NCBI RefSeq assembly: GCF_000743355.1
Contig: NZ_JQEI01000002.1
Location: forward strand, 186,001-250,000
Length of the DNA stretch: 64,000 nucleotides
Source: Serratia sp. Ag1
Lineage (GTDB): Bacteria; Pseudomonadota; Gammaproteobacteria; Enterobacterales; Enterobacteriaceae
Direction of reading: 5' to 3'
Shown here in pieces: positions 1 to 9,561 of this stretch (position 1 is the first letter of the stretch; the number at the start of each line of letters is the position of its first letter). A program made the translations under genes and the position numbers. The notes under the pieces are model-generated. The model was not told where the DNA came from and did not search any database. It worked only from the letters and a program-made list of their open reading frames with translations.

Positions 1-1254
1 ATTCTGTTTGTCTTTTCTTATCTGGATCGCATCAATATTGGCTTTGCCGGTCTGACCATGGGGAAAGATCTGGGCCTGACCAGCACCATGTTCGGCCTGG
101 CCACCACCCTGTTTTACGTGATGTATGTGGTCTGTGGCATCCCCAGTAACATCATGTTAGGTATCGTCGGCGCAAGGCGCTGGATAGCCATTATCATGGT
201 GGTCTGGGGAGTGGCTTCCACCGCAACCATGTTTGCCACCGGGCCTAACAGCCTGTATGTACTGCGGATGCTGGTCGGTATTGCGGAAGCCGGTTTTTTA
301 CCCGGTTTGCTGCTGTATTTAACCTACTGGTTCCCCGCTTACTATCGTGCCAGGGCCAATGCGCTATTTATGATTGCCATGCCGGTCACCATGGCGCTGG
401 GCTCGCTGGCCTCCGGCTACATTCTGAGTATGGATGGCCTGCTGGATCTGCGCGGATGGCAGTGGCTGTTTCTGCTGGAGGGATTCCCTTCAGTGTTGTT
501 GGGAGCCGTCGTCTGGTTCTATCTGGACGATAGCCCAGCCAAGGCCAAATGGTTGACGGATGACGACAAAGCCTGCCTGCAGGAGATGATGGAAGCCGAC
601 AAGTTAAGCCTGGTACAACCTCAGGGCAGTATCAGCTATACCGCCCTGCAACATGGCAGCATGTGGCGCGAGCTGTTTACCCCGGTGATTTTGCTCTACA
701 CCTTGGCGTACTTCTGCCTGACCAACACCCTGAGCGCCCTGAGCGTGTGGACTCCACTGATTCTGCAGAGTTTTAACCAAAGCAGCAGCAACATTACCAT
801 TGGCTTTCTCAGCGCGGTCCCGCAGATTTGTACCATTATCGGCATGATCTGGTGGAGTAAGCGCTCAGACCGCAAGCAGGAACGCAAGGTGCATACCCTG
901 CTCCCCTATCTGTTTGCTGCGGTTGGCTGGATGTTCACGGCGCTTGGCACCCACAGCCTGTTGCAGCTGCTGGGGATTATTATGGCCTCCACAGGGGCGT
1001 TTGCCGCCATGGTCATCTTCTGGACCACGCCGGATCAATCCATCAGCTTGCGCGCCCGGGCCATCGGTATTGCGGTGATCAATGCCACCGGCATGAGCGG
1101 TGCAGCGCTGGGCCCCCTGCTGATGGGCTGGCTGAAGGATGTTACCGGGAGCTTTAATGCCGGTATCTATCTGGTCGCCGGTTTTCTGGTGCTGGGTGCG
1201 TTGGTGATCTCTTTCATTCCCATGAAAGGCAGCCGCCCCAGAGCCACACCTTAA
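1..1254 (+). CDS. MFS transporter, anion:cation symporter type (5' end outside window)
   Basis: The reading frame is open from base 1 and runs into the first ATG at 58, so the gene starts to the left of the window. The edge residues include DRINIGFAGL, the first-helix signature of the ACS branch of the major facilitator superfamily. About ten further hydrophobic segments follow, with a central hydrophilic loop near residues 170-200 of the visible part. ACS members import organic anions and related small metabolites across the inner membrane. The gene lies 58 bp upstream of feaR on the same strand and beside tynA and feaB. I infer that it may carry an aromatic amine or its acid product, but the substrate is not shown by sequence. 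Confidence 0.85.
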   Translation: MLFVFSYLDRINIGFAGLTMGKDLGLTSTMFGLATTLFYVMYVVCGIPSNIMLGIVGARRWIAIIMVVWGVASTATMFATGPNSLYVLRMLVGIAEAGFLPGLLLYLTYWFPAYYRARANALFMIAMPVTMALGSLASGYILSMDGLLDLRGWQWLFLLEGFPSVLLGAVVWFYLDDSPAKAKWLTDDDKACLQEMMEADKLSLVQPQGSISYTALQHGSMWRELFTPVILLYTLAYFCLTNTLSALSVWTPLILQSFNQSSSNITIGFLSAVPQICTIIGMIWWSKRSDRKQERKVHTLLPYLFAAVGWMFTALGTHSLLQLLGIIMASTGAFAAMVIFWTTPDQSISLRARAIGIAVINATGMSGAALGPLLMGWLKDVTGSFNAGIYLVAGFLVLGALVISFIPMKGSRPRATP

Positions 1255-1312
1255 AAACCAGCGAAATAGCCCTTAATGCCCGCCCGTTAAGGCTAATTTT
1301 CAAGGAGTTAAG

Positions 1313-2227
1313 ATGGCCACTTCCATCAATCCCGGTGACGCCAGCTTTGAACAGTGGTTAGTACAGGTGAATTCGGCCTGTGGTCGGTTTTGCGCTAAAA
1401 CGCTAGCCCCCGGATTTGCGGGGGCAATACAGGAGTTCCACTCTCATGCTTTGCGTCTGAGCGTGGTTGATGTGGCTCAGGCCCGCCTTTACCGCACCCG
1501 CCGGGAGATTGCCCAAAGCGATAACTCCCACTTTTTTATTGCCTTCCAGTTACGTGGCCAGTCGGTCATGGAACAAGGTGGGCATCAGGCCATGCTGTCT
1601 GCGGGGGATATCACTTTTATCGATGCCTCAAAAACCTGTAATTTTACCTATCAGGGCAGTTCGCGCCAGCTATCGCTGGTGTTGCCGCGCAGTTATGTCG
1701 AACAGCATCTGCGTTTTATACAACTCCCCTGCGCGCAGCGCATTGGTGCCGACAATATGGTGGCAAAACTCAGCCAGCAGTTGGTTATAGGCAGCATGCA
1801 GAACCCGCAAATGAACAAAATTGAAAGCGAGGCGGTGCTAAACGCCGTTGCCAGTTTGCTGCCCCCCGCCCTCGCCGGGCAGGACGCAGGGCACGATGTT
1901 CACGAGCGGCTCTTTAGCCGTTCACTGATGTTTATCGACAAGCATATTCAGTCTGAACAGCTACGACCGGAATGGATCGCCAGTGAGATCGGGGTTTCCG
2001 TGCGCAGCCTGTATCGCATGTTCGCCCGCAAAGGGCTGGTGGTGGCGCAATACATCAAAAACCGTCGTCTGGATCTCTGCGCACAGGCGTTGCGCCAGCT
2101 AAAAGAGCGGCAAAAGCTGGGTGATATTGGTTATGACTGGGGATTTGCCGATCACAGCCATTTTTCCACCGCCTTCAAGGCACGTTTTGGGATGTCGCCA
2201 AGCGAGTATCGCAAACAATACCTGTAA
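1313..2227 (+). CDS. feaR: AraC-family activator FeaR of aromatic amine catabolism
   Basis: A 304-aa protein with an N-terminal cupin-like sensing half and a C-terminal AraC/XylS DNA-binding half. The helix-turn-helix pair is near residues 215-300, with RPEWIASEIGVSVRSLYRMF and a final FSTAFKARFGMSPSEYRK. These segments match my recollection of E. coli FeaR closely. In E. coli FeaR activates tynA and feaB when aromatic aldehydes or amines are present. An AGGAG ribosome site precedes the ATG. The target genes tynA (same strand, 177 bp downstream) and feaB follow, which supports the call. A degenerate dispersed repeat lies between feaR and tynA. Confidence 0.9.
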   Translation: MATSINPGDASFEQWLVQVNSACGRFCAKTLAPGFAGAIQEFHSHALRLSVVDVAQARLYRTRREIAQSDNSHFFIAFQLRGQSVMEQGGHQAMLSAGDITFIDASKTCNFTYQGSSRQLSLVLPRSYVEQHLRFIQLPCAQRIGADNMVAKLSQQLVIGSMQNPQMNKIESEAVLNAVASLLPPALAGQDAGHDVHERLFSRSLMFIDKHIQSEQLRPEWIASEIGVSVRSLYRMFARKGLVVAQYIKNRRLDLCAQALRQLKERQKLGDIGYDWGFADHSHFSTAFKARFGMSPSEYRKQYL

Positions 2228-2336
2228 TCCTCAGCGCCCGAACGATTCCCGCAGATTGTCAGAAGCGACAAACAGGATGGCAAGCACAACAAAATATCCC
2301 CCGAGAAGAGTTGCTATGGTGAACCTGGGGCCTGCT

Positions 2337-2365
2337 CTACAGGCAACTCGAATGATTTTGGGTAT
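2337..2365. repeat. Half copy of dispersed repeat family 1
   Basis: The segment carries GCAACTCGAAT followed by ATTTTGGGTAT. This matches the right end of the 125-bp copy at 23258-23382. It lies between feaR and tynA, and the left half is degenerate or missing. Confidence 0.55.
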
Positions 2366-2404
2366 CGCGGATGCAATGCTTCTTTTATTCGTAATGGGGA
2401 AATC

Positions 2405-4696
2405 ATGGCGCTTACAAAACCAATAATGAAAACCACCTGCTTGCCAGCCACTATCGCGCTGGCGTTAGGTTTGCTGGTCAGTAGCGGCTGGCAGTCAACG
2501 GCGCTGGCTCATGGTGCCACGGCCCGTATGGTGCCGATGCAAAAAACGCTTGAGGAGTTTGGTGCCCGCGTGCAGTGGGATGATTACGCTGGCATGTTCA
2601 CTATCGTTAAAGACGGTGCCTATGTGAAGGTCAAGCCGAATACCCGCGAGGCGCTGGTGAATGGCAAGCCGCTGAAACTCCAGGCACCGGTAGTCTTCAA
2701 GGGCAAAACGGCGTTTATGTCCGATGCATTTATCAATGAGGTGTTCCAGTCCGGCCTGGATCAGACCTTTGCCGTGGAACAACACGTGCATCCGCTGAAC
2801 CCGTTGAGCGCGGCTGAAATCAACTCGGCGGTTGCCATTATCAAGACGGCACCGGAGTATAAAAGCAACCTGCGTTTTACCGAGATCTCACTACGCGCAC
2901 CGGCGAAAGATCGGGTTTGGCAGTTTGTCCTGAACGGTGGCAACACACAGCAACCACGGCAGGCCGACATCACCCTGCTCGACGGAGCGCATATCATTGA
3001 AACCGTGGTGGATTTGCAGCAAAAGAAAGTGCTGTCCTGGCAGCCAATCAAAGACGCTCAGGGGATGGTGTTGCTGGATGATTTCACCAGCGTTCAGACC
3101 ATCATCAATGGCAGCAAAGAGTATGCTGCAGCCTTGAAAAAACACGGGGTTCAGGATCCCACTAAAGTGATCACTACGCCGCTGACGGTCGGGTATTTTG
3201 ACGGTAAAGATGGTCTGCGACAGGACCAGCGCCTGCTGAAAGTCATCAGTTATCTCGATGTGGGTGATGGTAACTACTGGGCGCATCCGATCGAAAATCT
3301 GGTGGCCGTGGTCGATCTGGAACAGAAGAAGATCATCAAGATTGAAGAAGGGCCGGTGATCCCGGTGCCGATGAAGCCCACGCCGTACGATGGCCGCAAC
3401 CGCCAGGCTCCACATCTCAAACCGCTGGAGATCGTGGAGCCGGAAGGTAAAAACTACACCATCACCGGCAATACCATCCATTGGCAGAACTGGGATTTTC
3501 ACCTGCATCTAAACTCCCGCGTTGGGCCGGTGATCTCAACCGTGACCTATAACGACCATGGCCGGAAGCGCAAAGTGATGTATGAAGGCTCGCTGGGCGG
3601 CATGATTGTGCCTTATGGCGATCCCGACGTGGGCTGGTATTTCAAAGCCTACCTGGATGCGGGTGACTACGGTATGGGCACGCTGACGTCACCGATCGCG
3701 CTGGGTAAAGATGCGCCACAAAACGCGGTATTGCTGAATGAAACCATAGCCGATTACACCGGCAAACCCACCGAGATCCCGCGAGCTATTGCGATCTTTG
3801 AACGCTACGCCGGGCCTGAATATAAACATCAGGAGATGGGGCAGCCGAATATCAGCACCGAACGCCGTGAACTGGTGGTGCGCTGGATTAGCACAGTGGG
3901 TAACTACGATTACATCTTCGATTGGGTATTCCACCAGAATGGCACTATCGGTATCGACGCCGGGGCGACCGGTATCGAAGCCGTGAAAGGCGTAAAAGCC
4001 AGAACCATGCAGGATCCCACCGCCAAACAGGACACGCAGTACGGTACGCTGATCGATCACAACATCGTGGGAACCACCCACCAACATATCTACAATTTCC
4101 GTCTTGATATGGATGTGGATGGCGATAACAACAGCCTGGTGGAGCTGAACCCTGATGTTAAACCTAACGATCGTGGCGGCCCACGCACCAGCACCATGCA
4201 GGTCGATCAGGTGAAGGTGAGCACCGAGCAACAGGCTGCGCAGAAGTTCGATCCTTCCACTATCCGCCTGTTGAGTAACCCTAACCGGCTGAACCGGATG
4301 GGCAACCCGGTCTCTTACCAGTTGATCCCTTATGCGGGCGGCACCCATCCGATCGCCAAGGGGGCTAACTTTGGTAAAGACGAGTGGATTTATCATCGCC
4401 TGAGCTTTATGGATCGGCAACTGTGGGTAACCCGCTACAACCCGGACGAGCGCTACCCGGAAGGCAAATACCCGAACCGTTCAACGCATGATACCGGGCT
4501 GGGGCGATACACTGCCGACAATCAATCGATAGACAATACCGACAACGTGGTCTGGCTCACCACCGGGACCACCCATGTGGCACGTGCGGAAGAGTGGCCG
4601 ATTATGCCAACCGAATGGGTACACGCCTTGCTCAAACCCTGGAATTTCTTCGATGAAACGCCAACGCTGAATCTGAATGGGCAACAGCAACAATAG
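2405..4696 (+). CDS. tynA: Periplasmic primary amine oxidase (copper/TPQ), tyramine oxidase
   Basis: This copper amine oxidase oxidises phenylethylamine, tyramine and similar monoamines to aldehydes, releasing ammonia and hydrogen peroxide in the periplasm. The 763-aa length fits the E. coli enzyme (757 aa). A signal peptide ends around ALA-HG near residue 36. Four N-terminal copper-amine-oxidase domains precede the large catalytic domain. The TPQ precursor tyrosine is in GNYDY near residue 500, the catalytic base Asp in YLDAGDYGMG near 418, and the copper histidines in THQHIYNF near 560 plus TTHVARAEEW near 723. The start at 2405 has GGGGA just upstream; the later ATG at 2426 lacks a ribosome site. 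Confidence 0.95.
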   Translation: MALTKPIMKTTCLPATIALALGLLVSSGWQSTALAHGATARMVPMQKTLEEFGARVQWDDYAGMFTIVKDGAYVKVKPNTREALVNGKPLKLQAPVVFKGKTAFMSDAFINEVFQSGLDQTFAVEQHVHPLNPLSAAEINSAVAIIKTAPEYKSNLRFTEISLRAPAKDRVWQFVLNGGNTQQPRQADITLLDGAHIIETVVDLQQKKVLSWQPIKDAQGMVLLDDFTSVQTIINGSKEYAAALKKHGVQDPTKVITTPLTVGYFDGKDGLRQDQRLLKVISYLDVGDGNYWAHPIENLVAVVDLEQKKIIKIEEGPVIPVPMKPTPYDGRNRQAPHLKPLEIVEPEGKNYTITGNTIHWQNWDFHLHLNSRVGPVISTVTYNDHGRKRKVMYEGSLGGMIVPYGDPDVGWYFKAYLDAGDYGMGTLTSPIALGKDAPQNAVLLNETIADYTGKPTEIPRAIAIFERYAGPEYKHQEMGQPNISTERRELVVRWISTVGNYDYIFDWVFHQNGTIGIDAGATGIEAVKGVKARTMQDPTAKQDTQYGTLIDHNIVGTTHQHIYNFRLDMDVDGDNNSLVELNPDVKPNDRGGPRTSTMQVDQVKVSTEQQAAQKFDPSTIRLLSNPNRLNRMGNPVSYQLIPYAGGTHPIAKGANFGKDEWIYHRLSFMDRQLWVTRYNPDERYPEGKYPNRSTHDTGLGRYTADNQSIDNTDNVVWLTTGTTHVARAEEWPIMPTEWVHALLKPWNFFDETPTLNLNGQQQQ

Positions 4697-4769
4697 TTGT
4701 TCAGACTGCTCATAAAGCCCGTTATTAGGGGGAGCGTGCCGAAGGGGTCGTAGCGGCGTAAGCCGCCGG

Positions 4770-4831
4770 AGCGCCCCTCGGTGCGCTAGACCCGGGTATC
4801 TCGGGCTAAAAGACCACTTTGTCATCAAGCT
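4770..4831 (-). repeat. Dispersed repeat family 2, copy 1
   Basis: Read on the minus strand, this begins TTGATGACAAAG and continues with GTCTTTTAGCCCGAGATAC and then GCGCACCGAGGGG. The same order of blocks recurs on the plus strand at 55742-55803, with roughly four bases in five identical. Both copies sit just past the end of a gene. Confidence 0.6.
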
Positions 4832-4857
4832 CAGGGGCAAACCACGGTTTGCCCCTG
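4832..4857. terminator. Bidirectional hairpin between tynA and feaB
   Basis: CAGGGGCAAAC and GTTTGCCCCTG form a perfect 11-bp stem around a four-base loop. It sits between the converging ends of tynA (4696) and feaB (4886). On the plus strand it is followed by a short T-rich stretch. It probably ends transcription from both sides. Confidence 0.7.
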
Positions 4858-4885
4858 GTTGTTTCAACGGCCCCGAGGGCTAAAA

Positions 4886-6385
4886 TCAATAACGGATACA
4901 GACCGACTTCGATTCGGTATACGCATCCAACCAATCCGGGCCAAAATCACGGCCACTGCCAGACTGCTTAAAGCCACCAAACGGCATGTTGGCGTCGATC
5001 AGCGTATGTGTATTCACCCACACGGTTCCTGCCTGAATGCGTGGGGTATAGGCCATGGCCGCTTGCAGGCTGGTGGTCCATAAACTGGCCGTCAGACCAT
5101 AGTCGGTATCATTGGCTTTACGCAGGGCTTCTTCGGCATCTGCCACGCGGATCAGGTTAACCACCGGGCCAAAAACCTCTTCCCGCGCCAGGTTCAGGTT
5201 ATCGTCGGGATTAATCACCAGCGTAGGGGGGATATAAAATCCTTGGGTGTCCGGCCCAGCAGAACCACTGATCAGCTCGGCGCGTTTGTTTCTGGCATCT
5301 TCCAGATAGGCGGCCACCTTGTTGCGATGAGCCACAGAAACCAGCGGATTGATCTGCGTGCTGCCATCCATGCCCGGCCCGACGGACAGCGATTTCACCG
5401 CCTGCTCAAAACCAGCGACCAGGCGATCGTAAATCGGTGCTTCAATGTAGATGCGGGAACTGGCGGCGCAGACCTGCCCCTGATTGAGGAAGCTGCCTGC
5501 CATCAGGCCCTCAATCACCTGTTGCAGATCGGCATCTTTCAGCACGATTGCCGGATTCTTGCCGCCCAACTCCAACGTGACGCGGGTTAACCGTTCGGCT
5601 GCCGCTCGCGCTATCCCTTTACCCACCGGGGTAGAACCGGTAAAGCTCACTTTGGCGATCAGCGGGTGTTCGGTCAGCGCTTTGCCGCACACCGCTCCCC
5701 TGCCAGTGACCACGTTGAAAACGCCCGGCGGCACACCGGCTTCGCTTGCCAACCCCGCCATGCGCAGCAGCGTAAGCGGCGTGGTTTCCGAAGGTTTGAT
5801 CACAATTGAGCACCCCGCAGCCAGTGCAGGCATCACCTTCCACATACCGATCAACAGTGGGAAGTTCCAGGGCACAATCCCGGCTACCACGCCGATGGGT
5901 TCCTTGCGGGTATAGACCTGATAGCGGGCTCCCGGCGGCATCGGGATGGAGACATCCAGCGTCTGCCCCACAATCTTAGTGGTTAACCCGGCGGTATAGC
6001 GCATCCAGTTCAGCGTGCAACCCACTTCAAATGCGCGGGAAATATTGATCGACTTGCCCTGCTCCAGCGTCTCCAACTGGGCCAGTTCTTCACTATGCTG
6101 CTCAAGCAGATCGGCATAGCGCAACAAAATGCGCTCGCGTTCAGCGGGCAGACACTGCGCCCACACGCCATCGGTAAATGCCTGGTGAGCAGAGGTGACA
6201 GCCAGTGCCACATCAGCAACATTGGCATCGGCTGTCGAAGAGATTTGCTGACCGTCGGCGGGGTTATACACCGCCAGCCGCTGTTCAGCCTGAGAAACCT
6301 GCCACTGGCCGTTGATATATAAGCCATGCTGGCGGTCAAGGAAACGCGTTACGCTATCCAATATGGTTACGCAATTGTCAGGCAT
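4886..6385 (-). CDS. feaB: Phenylacetaldehyde dehydrogenase FeaB
   Basis: This cytoplasmic NAD-dependent aldehyde dehydrogenase oxidises phenylacetaldehyde (from TynA) to phenylacetate. It has 499 aa, the same length as E. coli FeaB, with long stretches matching my memory of that protein (for example [20 protein letters not shown]). The Rossmann/ALDH fold is complete: [12 protein letters not shown], the [10 protein letters not shown] glycine loop, the general-base Glu in LELGGKNPA, and the catalytic Cys in [11 protein letters not shown]. The gene is convergent to tynA. It stands alone on its strand, with the start preceded by a purine-rich AGGAGG site. FeaR is the expected activator. Confidence 0.93.
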   Translation of the reverse strand: MPDNCVTILDSVTRFLDRQHGLYINGQWQVSQAEQRLAVYNPADGQQISSTADANVADVALAVTSAHQAFTDGVWAQCLPAERERILLRYADLLEQHSEELAQLETLEQGKSINISRAFEVGCTLNWMRYTAGLTTKIVGQTLDVSIPMPPGARYQVYTRKEPIGVVAGIVPWNFPLLIGMWKVMPALAAGCSIVIKPSETTPLTLLRMAGLASEAGVPPGVFNVVTGRGAVCGKALTEHPLIAKVSFTGSTPVGKGIARAAAERLTRVTLELGGKNPAIVLKDADLQQVIEGLMAGSFLNQGQVCAASSRIYIEAPIYDRLVAGFEQAVKSLSVGPGMDGSTQINPLVSVAHRNKVAAYLEDARNKRAELISGSAGPDTQGFYIPPTLVINPDDNLNLAREEVFGPVVNLIRVADAEEALRKANDTDYGLTASLWTTSLQAAMAYTPRIQAGTVWVNTHTLIDANMPFGGFKQSGSGRDFGPDWLDAYTESKSVCIRY

Positions 6386-6546
6386 ACACCCTCCTAAGGT
6401 GAGATGAAGAGACCATTAACCTTAAAAGTTTATAGCGATATGCCAGAATCGGCTTTTATCTGCCTGACATTCGGTTTGCGTAGCGTGACATAGGCGGCTG
6501 GATGAGGGTTCCGTCCGCTGGGCCACAGACATTCCCAAAACGCCCT

Positions 6547-7200
6547 TTAGCTCAACGCCATCACCCAAGCTACGGAAACTGTATTATTAATCGAATGAAG
6601 CACCATCGGCATCAGCAGGCTGCCAGTTCTTATTCTGACTTCACAAAGGATCGTAGAAAAAATAAACAATGAAATAAACGTCACCGGATAGAGATATTGC
6701 GTGTGTGCAAAAGCGAACAGCAACGAAGTAATAACTACCGCCAGCAATCGCCCTCTGTGACCAAAACCAATCCCCGCATTCAGTAAAAAACCACGGAAGA
6801 TAATTTCCTCCGAGATCGGAGCTAACACACAAATAGTTATCACTAGCAGGATTTTAGTGAACGTTGATGGCTGCATCAGGCTTTCCATCCAGGGTTCAGG
6901 CTGGCCGAAAAATTGAAAAATGGCCGTTAATCCCAACAGCGCGAAGCCCGGTAACCACATATCCTGCAGAGCTATTTTCCCCAACGGCATTAAGCCAAAC
7001 GATTTCTGATAATGCTTCCATGCCAGTAGTGCAAAGGGAAGCCAGAAAATGATATATAGCAGAGGAGTTGCCATGCCAGAACGATACATTCCCACATAGC
7101 CTGGAAACAGCAACAGGGAAAATGAAAGAGCAAACCATCCTATCCACACAGAAACACAAATCAGGGCATGAGTGACCCGATCAATATTCTCATTCATCAT
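6547..7200 (-). CDS. CPBP (CAAX/Abi) family intramembrane metalloprotease homologue
   Basis: A 217-aa polytopic membrane protein with about six hydrophobic helices. It contains the family signature EEIIFRG (EExxxR) near residue 132 and a downstream FAFAHTQY segment supplying the conserved His. A final conserved Asn lies in the HSINN motif. Family members include the CAAX-prenyl protease Rce1 and bacterial proteins for bacteriocin self-immunity or maturation. No bacteriocin-like gene is visible next to it, so its substrate is unknown. The neighbouring lipoprotein gene is on the same strand 222 bp upstream. Confidence 0.85.
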   Translation of the reverse strand: MMNENIDRVTHALICVSVWIGWFALSFSLLLFPGYVGMYRSGMATPLLYIIFWLPFALLAWKHYQKSFGLMPLGKIALQDMWLPGFALLGLTAIFQFFGQPEPWMESLMQPSTFTKILLVITICVLAPISEEIIFRGFLLNAGIGFGHRGRLLAVVITSLLFAFAHTQYLYPVTFISLFIFSTILCEVRIRTGSLLMPMVLHSINNTVSVAWVMALS

Positions 7201-7333
7201 TACATTCCGTTAATTTTGCTCATGCACTTGGCAATCCATGATGCTTCAATGCCGTTATTTTTAATGTTTTTTTAACATAGTTTTCAAAATGAACCCTACC
7301 TACCTTGGCAATGAGTCACTTTATTATCGATTT

Positions 7334-7357
7334 AGGTGATCGTCTAAACGATCACCT
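7334..7357. terminator. Palindromic hairpin downstream of the lipoprotein gene
   Basis: AGGTGATCGT and ACGATCACCT form a perfect 10-bp stem with loop CTAA. It lies 65 bp beyond the stop of the minus-strand lipoprotein gene. No strong T-run follows, so it may be a terminator or a protein-binding palindrome. Confidence 0.4.
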
Positions 7358-7422
7358 GAAATATGCCGACAGTTACACCAAATTATGGCTAGGCTCAAAA
7401 GAGTTCAAGCAACCCTTCCAGA

Positions 7423-7959
7423 TTAATCGAACATGCCGGAGGGGCAGATGTTGTCTGCTTTCCAATCAACTATTTTGGCATTTGGATCCAGATCTCTTAC
7501 CGATACGCTATCGCCTGAAAACTCTGAACCAGTAACGACAATATCGTAATCATGATTAGGTTGAGGAATGAAGGTATATGTATAAGACCGTTGAGTGTTT
7601 TGATAGTATCCTGCCTGTGTCCAGTAGTGAATTACTCTCACCAACTGCCCTGGTTTAATAGTAAATTCATTTATGAAAGCCCCTTTATTGTTAGATGATT
7701 CTGGCATTCCTATTCTTTTATTACCAGTAACAGGGATCCCCATAACAGCTAGACCAGACGTAATTCGGCGCTCTAAAACTTTTTTATAGCAACCATTAAT
7801 CTGCTTTTCGAAAAATTGCAGGGCCGTATTGCCATCGGATGCAGTACGGATACGTGCTGCATCCGAACCTTTATAGTCTTCCAACGAAGGTCTAAGACCT
7901 GCCGAACATCCACTCAGCAATGTCACCATAATTCCAGTAACAACTAGTTTTCCATACAT
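7423..7959 (-). CDS. Small outer-membrane-type lipoprotein, function unknown
   Basis: A 178-aa protein beginning with a lipoprotein signal peptide. The lipobox LLSGC places the lipidated Cys near residue 18. The mature part has no motif I can name. It contains a Lys/Arg-rich stretch near KKVLERR, an aromatic strand-rich region (YTYTFIPQPNHDYDIVVTG) and two further Cys (near residues 57 and 173) that could pair. The start ATG has only a weak ribosome site. It stands alone, with non-coding sequence on both sides. Secretion as a lipoprotein is well supported; the role is unknown. Confidence 0.7.
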   Translation of the reverse strand: MYGKLVVTGIMVTLLSGCSAGLRPSLEDYKGSDAARIRTASDGNTALQFFEKQINGCYKKVLERRITSGLAVMGIPVTGNKRIGMPESSNNKGAFINEFTIKPGQLVRVIHYWTQAGYYQNTQRSYTYTFIPQPNHDYDIVVTGSEFSGDSVSVRDLDPNAKIVDWKADNICPSGMFD

Positions 7960-8440
7960 CTTTTATTTTTTATCCTTAACGTTTCTATTACTTGTTCATC
8001 AGAGAGAAAGTTTACAAGCAGGGTACAGCTAAGAAAAGGGAAATCATCCGGTACTACTGCAAAAAACACCGAGAATGCAATAATTAGCTTGTTAACATTT
8101 AATTCACAAAACACCCGATACTTCCCGATAAAAAGGCAATTCATTAAATAGTTATGTGAACTTTTCCTGTAACAGCAAGCGCTAGCTTTCTTTGTTCCAT
8201 CATGCAAACTGAATATCGGGCATAACTGGTGTTGTTGGTTTGCAACATGGTTTATTTTTCCTTTTTTGCCATAAACGCAGATTAATAAGTGAAAAACTTG
8301 GCTATCCCAAAACGCTATCGGCTTTAGATATCAGCTGTGGGCAAGCTCCTGTCGCTGATATCCTCTCCACCTGCGGGATGAACATTCTTTCCCTGAACCA
8401 GGAGAGTTGCGGCAGACAACTCAAGTCAGCCGCTGACGCA
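7960..8440. other. Intergenic stretch without a supported gene
   Basis: The sequence is AT-rich. It holds an 87-codon minus-strand frame (7944-8207) that overlaps the lipoprotein start. That frame lacks a ribosome site and shows neither a hydrophobic signal nor a family motif. The promoter of the lipoprotein gene is expected near 7980-8060. I see no RNA gene or mobile element here. Confidence 0.5.
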
Positions 8441-9463
8441 TTATTGATAGCTCAGGGTAAAGGTGGCTGTGGTGTCAACAGTTCCGACAGTCATGCTGCT
8501 GAGCAATGGCACGGTCATATAATATTTTGCGGTTAACGGGATATTGACCGCCTGGTTGTCAACTGTTGTTATCGGGGCCCCCAACGTGCCCAGTGCATTC
8601 AGCGGCTGCACTACGCTACTGCCCGCCGTCCCTTTGAACAACTGCACCCCCACCCCGGTTGCTCTACCGGTTCCGGTGGTATTGGCCAGCACGTTGGTCG
8701 TTGCCGTTGTGCCGTCAATCCGGTAATACACGTTGATGTTCTGCCCGCACACCAGGTTTATCTGGAATTCCTTGACTGCGTTTGCATCAGAAGAGGAGGT
8801 ACTGCCACTGGTAAAAGACCTGAGCTGCACCGTAGGCAGCGTAACCGTTACACTGTTATTGTTGACCGTACAGGCGCTGCTCTTCCCTGCGGTGGTCCCT
8901 GTCAGTGTCAACTGGGACGATCGCGCAACATCATAGTAGGCGACCGCACCCACACCAGAGTAGGTCAGGGTACCCGTGCCGACGGTGGCAGCGATTTTTA
9001 CCAGTTGTACAAAATACCCCGGTTGCGATATAAATGGCCCGCCGCCGATATCGCTCTCATAGGGCCCGGCAGAAGTGGTCATCGCTCTATGGTTATAGGC
9101 CCCAGACACCGCTGTTCCACTACAACTGGCCTTACAATAATAAATACGGATCCCCACCCCAGGGATGGTGGTATTGTACACATCGGTAAACCCGGTAGCC
9201 AAACCGCGACTGGAAACAGTGCTAGTCAAGTAGGCCATGGTCCAGGCACCTGGAGCATCACAGTAAATATTGTTCACATAAACGCCGACACGCCAGCCGG
9301 ATTCCCACACCACCGTTCCTGAGGGAACATCACGCGCGACTACCAGGGTGCTGGGCAGGGTAATCGTGATATTCTGTGTGCCAGAAGGAGCATAACAAGC
9401 GGCCCAGAGTTTATTGGTGAAAAAAAAGCCACACAACATGATCAGCATTATACTTCTTTTCAT
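8441..9463 (-). CDS. Two-domain fimbrial tip adhesin
   Basis: A 340-aa secreted protein starting MKRSIMLIML with a signal peptide ending near LWAAC. The frame is open further upstream, but GGGGACAAG before the ATG at 9463 favours this start. The N-terminal half (about 25-200) is a Cys-containing, strand-rich receptor-binding type domain. The C-terminal half (about 205-340) is a pilin domain with a disulfide pair and a terminal beta strand (TATFTLSYQ) of the kind handed over by the chaperone. It is the last gene of the fimbrial operon, the usual place for a minor tip subunit. The receptor cannot be told from sequence. Confidence 0.8.
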   Translation of the reverse strand: MKRSIMLIMLCGFFFTNKLWAACYAPSGTQNITITLPSTLVVARDVPSGTVVWESGWRVGVYVNNIYCDAPGAWTMAYLTSTVSSRGLATGFTDVYNTTIPGVGIRIYYCKASCSGTAVSGAYNHRAMTTSAGPYESDIGGGPFISQPGYFVQLVKIAATVGTGTLTYSGVGAVAYYDVARSSQLTLTGTTAGKSSACTVNNNSVTVTLPTVQLRSFTSGSTSSSDANAVKEFQINLVCGQNINVYYRIDGTTATTNVLANTTGTGRATGVGVQLFKGTAGSSVVQPLNALGTLGAPITTVDNQAVNIPLTAKYYMTVPLLSSMTVGTVDTTATFTLSYQ

Positions 9464-9561
9464 CTTGTCCCCATCACTGTTGGTTCTTATAGGTTTGTTC
9501 GTCGTGAGCGTTAAGACTGGGCCACGAGCCCCCCCATCCCCCACGCCCTTCAGGCCAGTGC

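Noticed and set aside
7944-8207. 87-codon minus-strand frame before the lipoprotein gene
   Set aside because: It has no ribosome site, no family motif and a composition unlike a protein. It overlaps the lipoprotein start.
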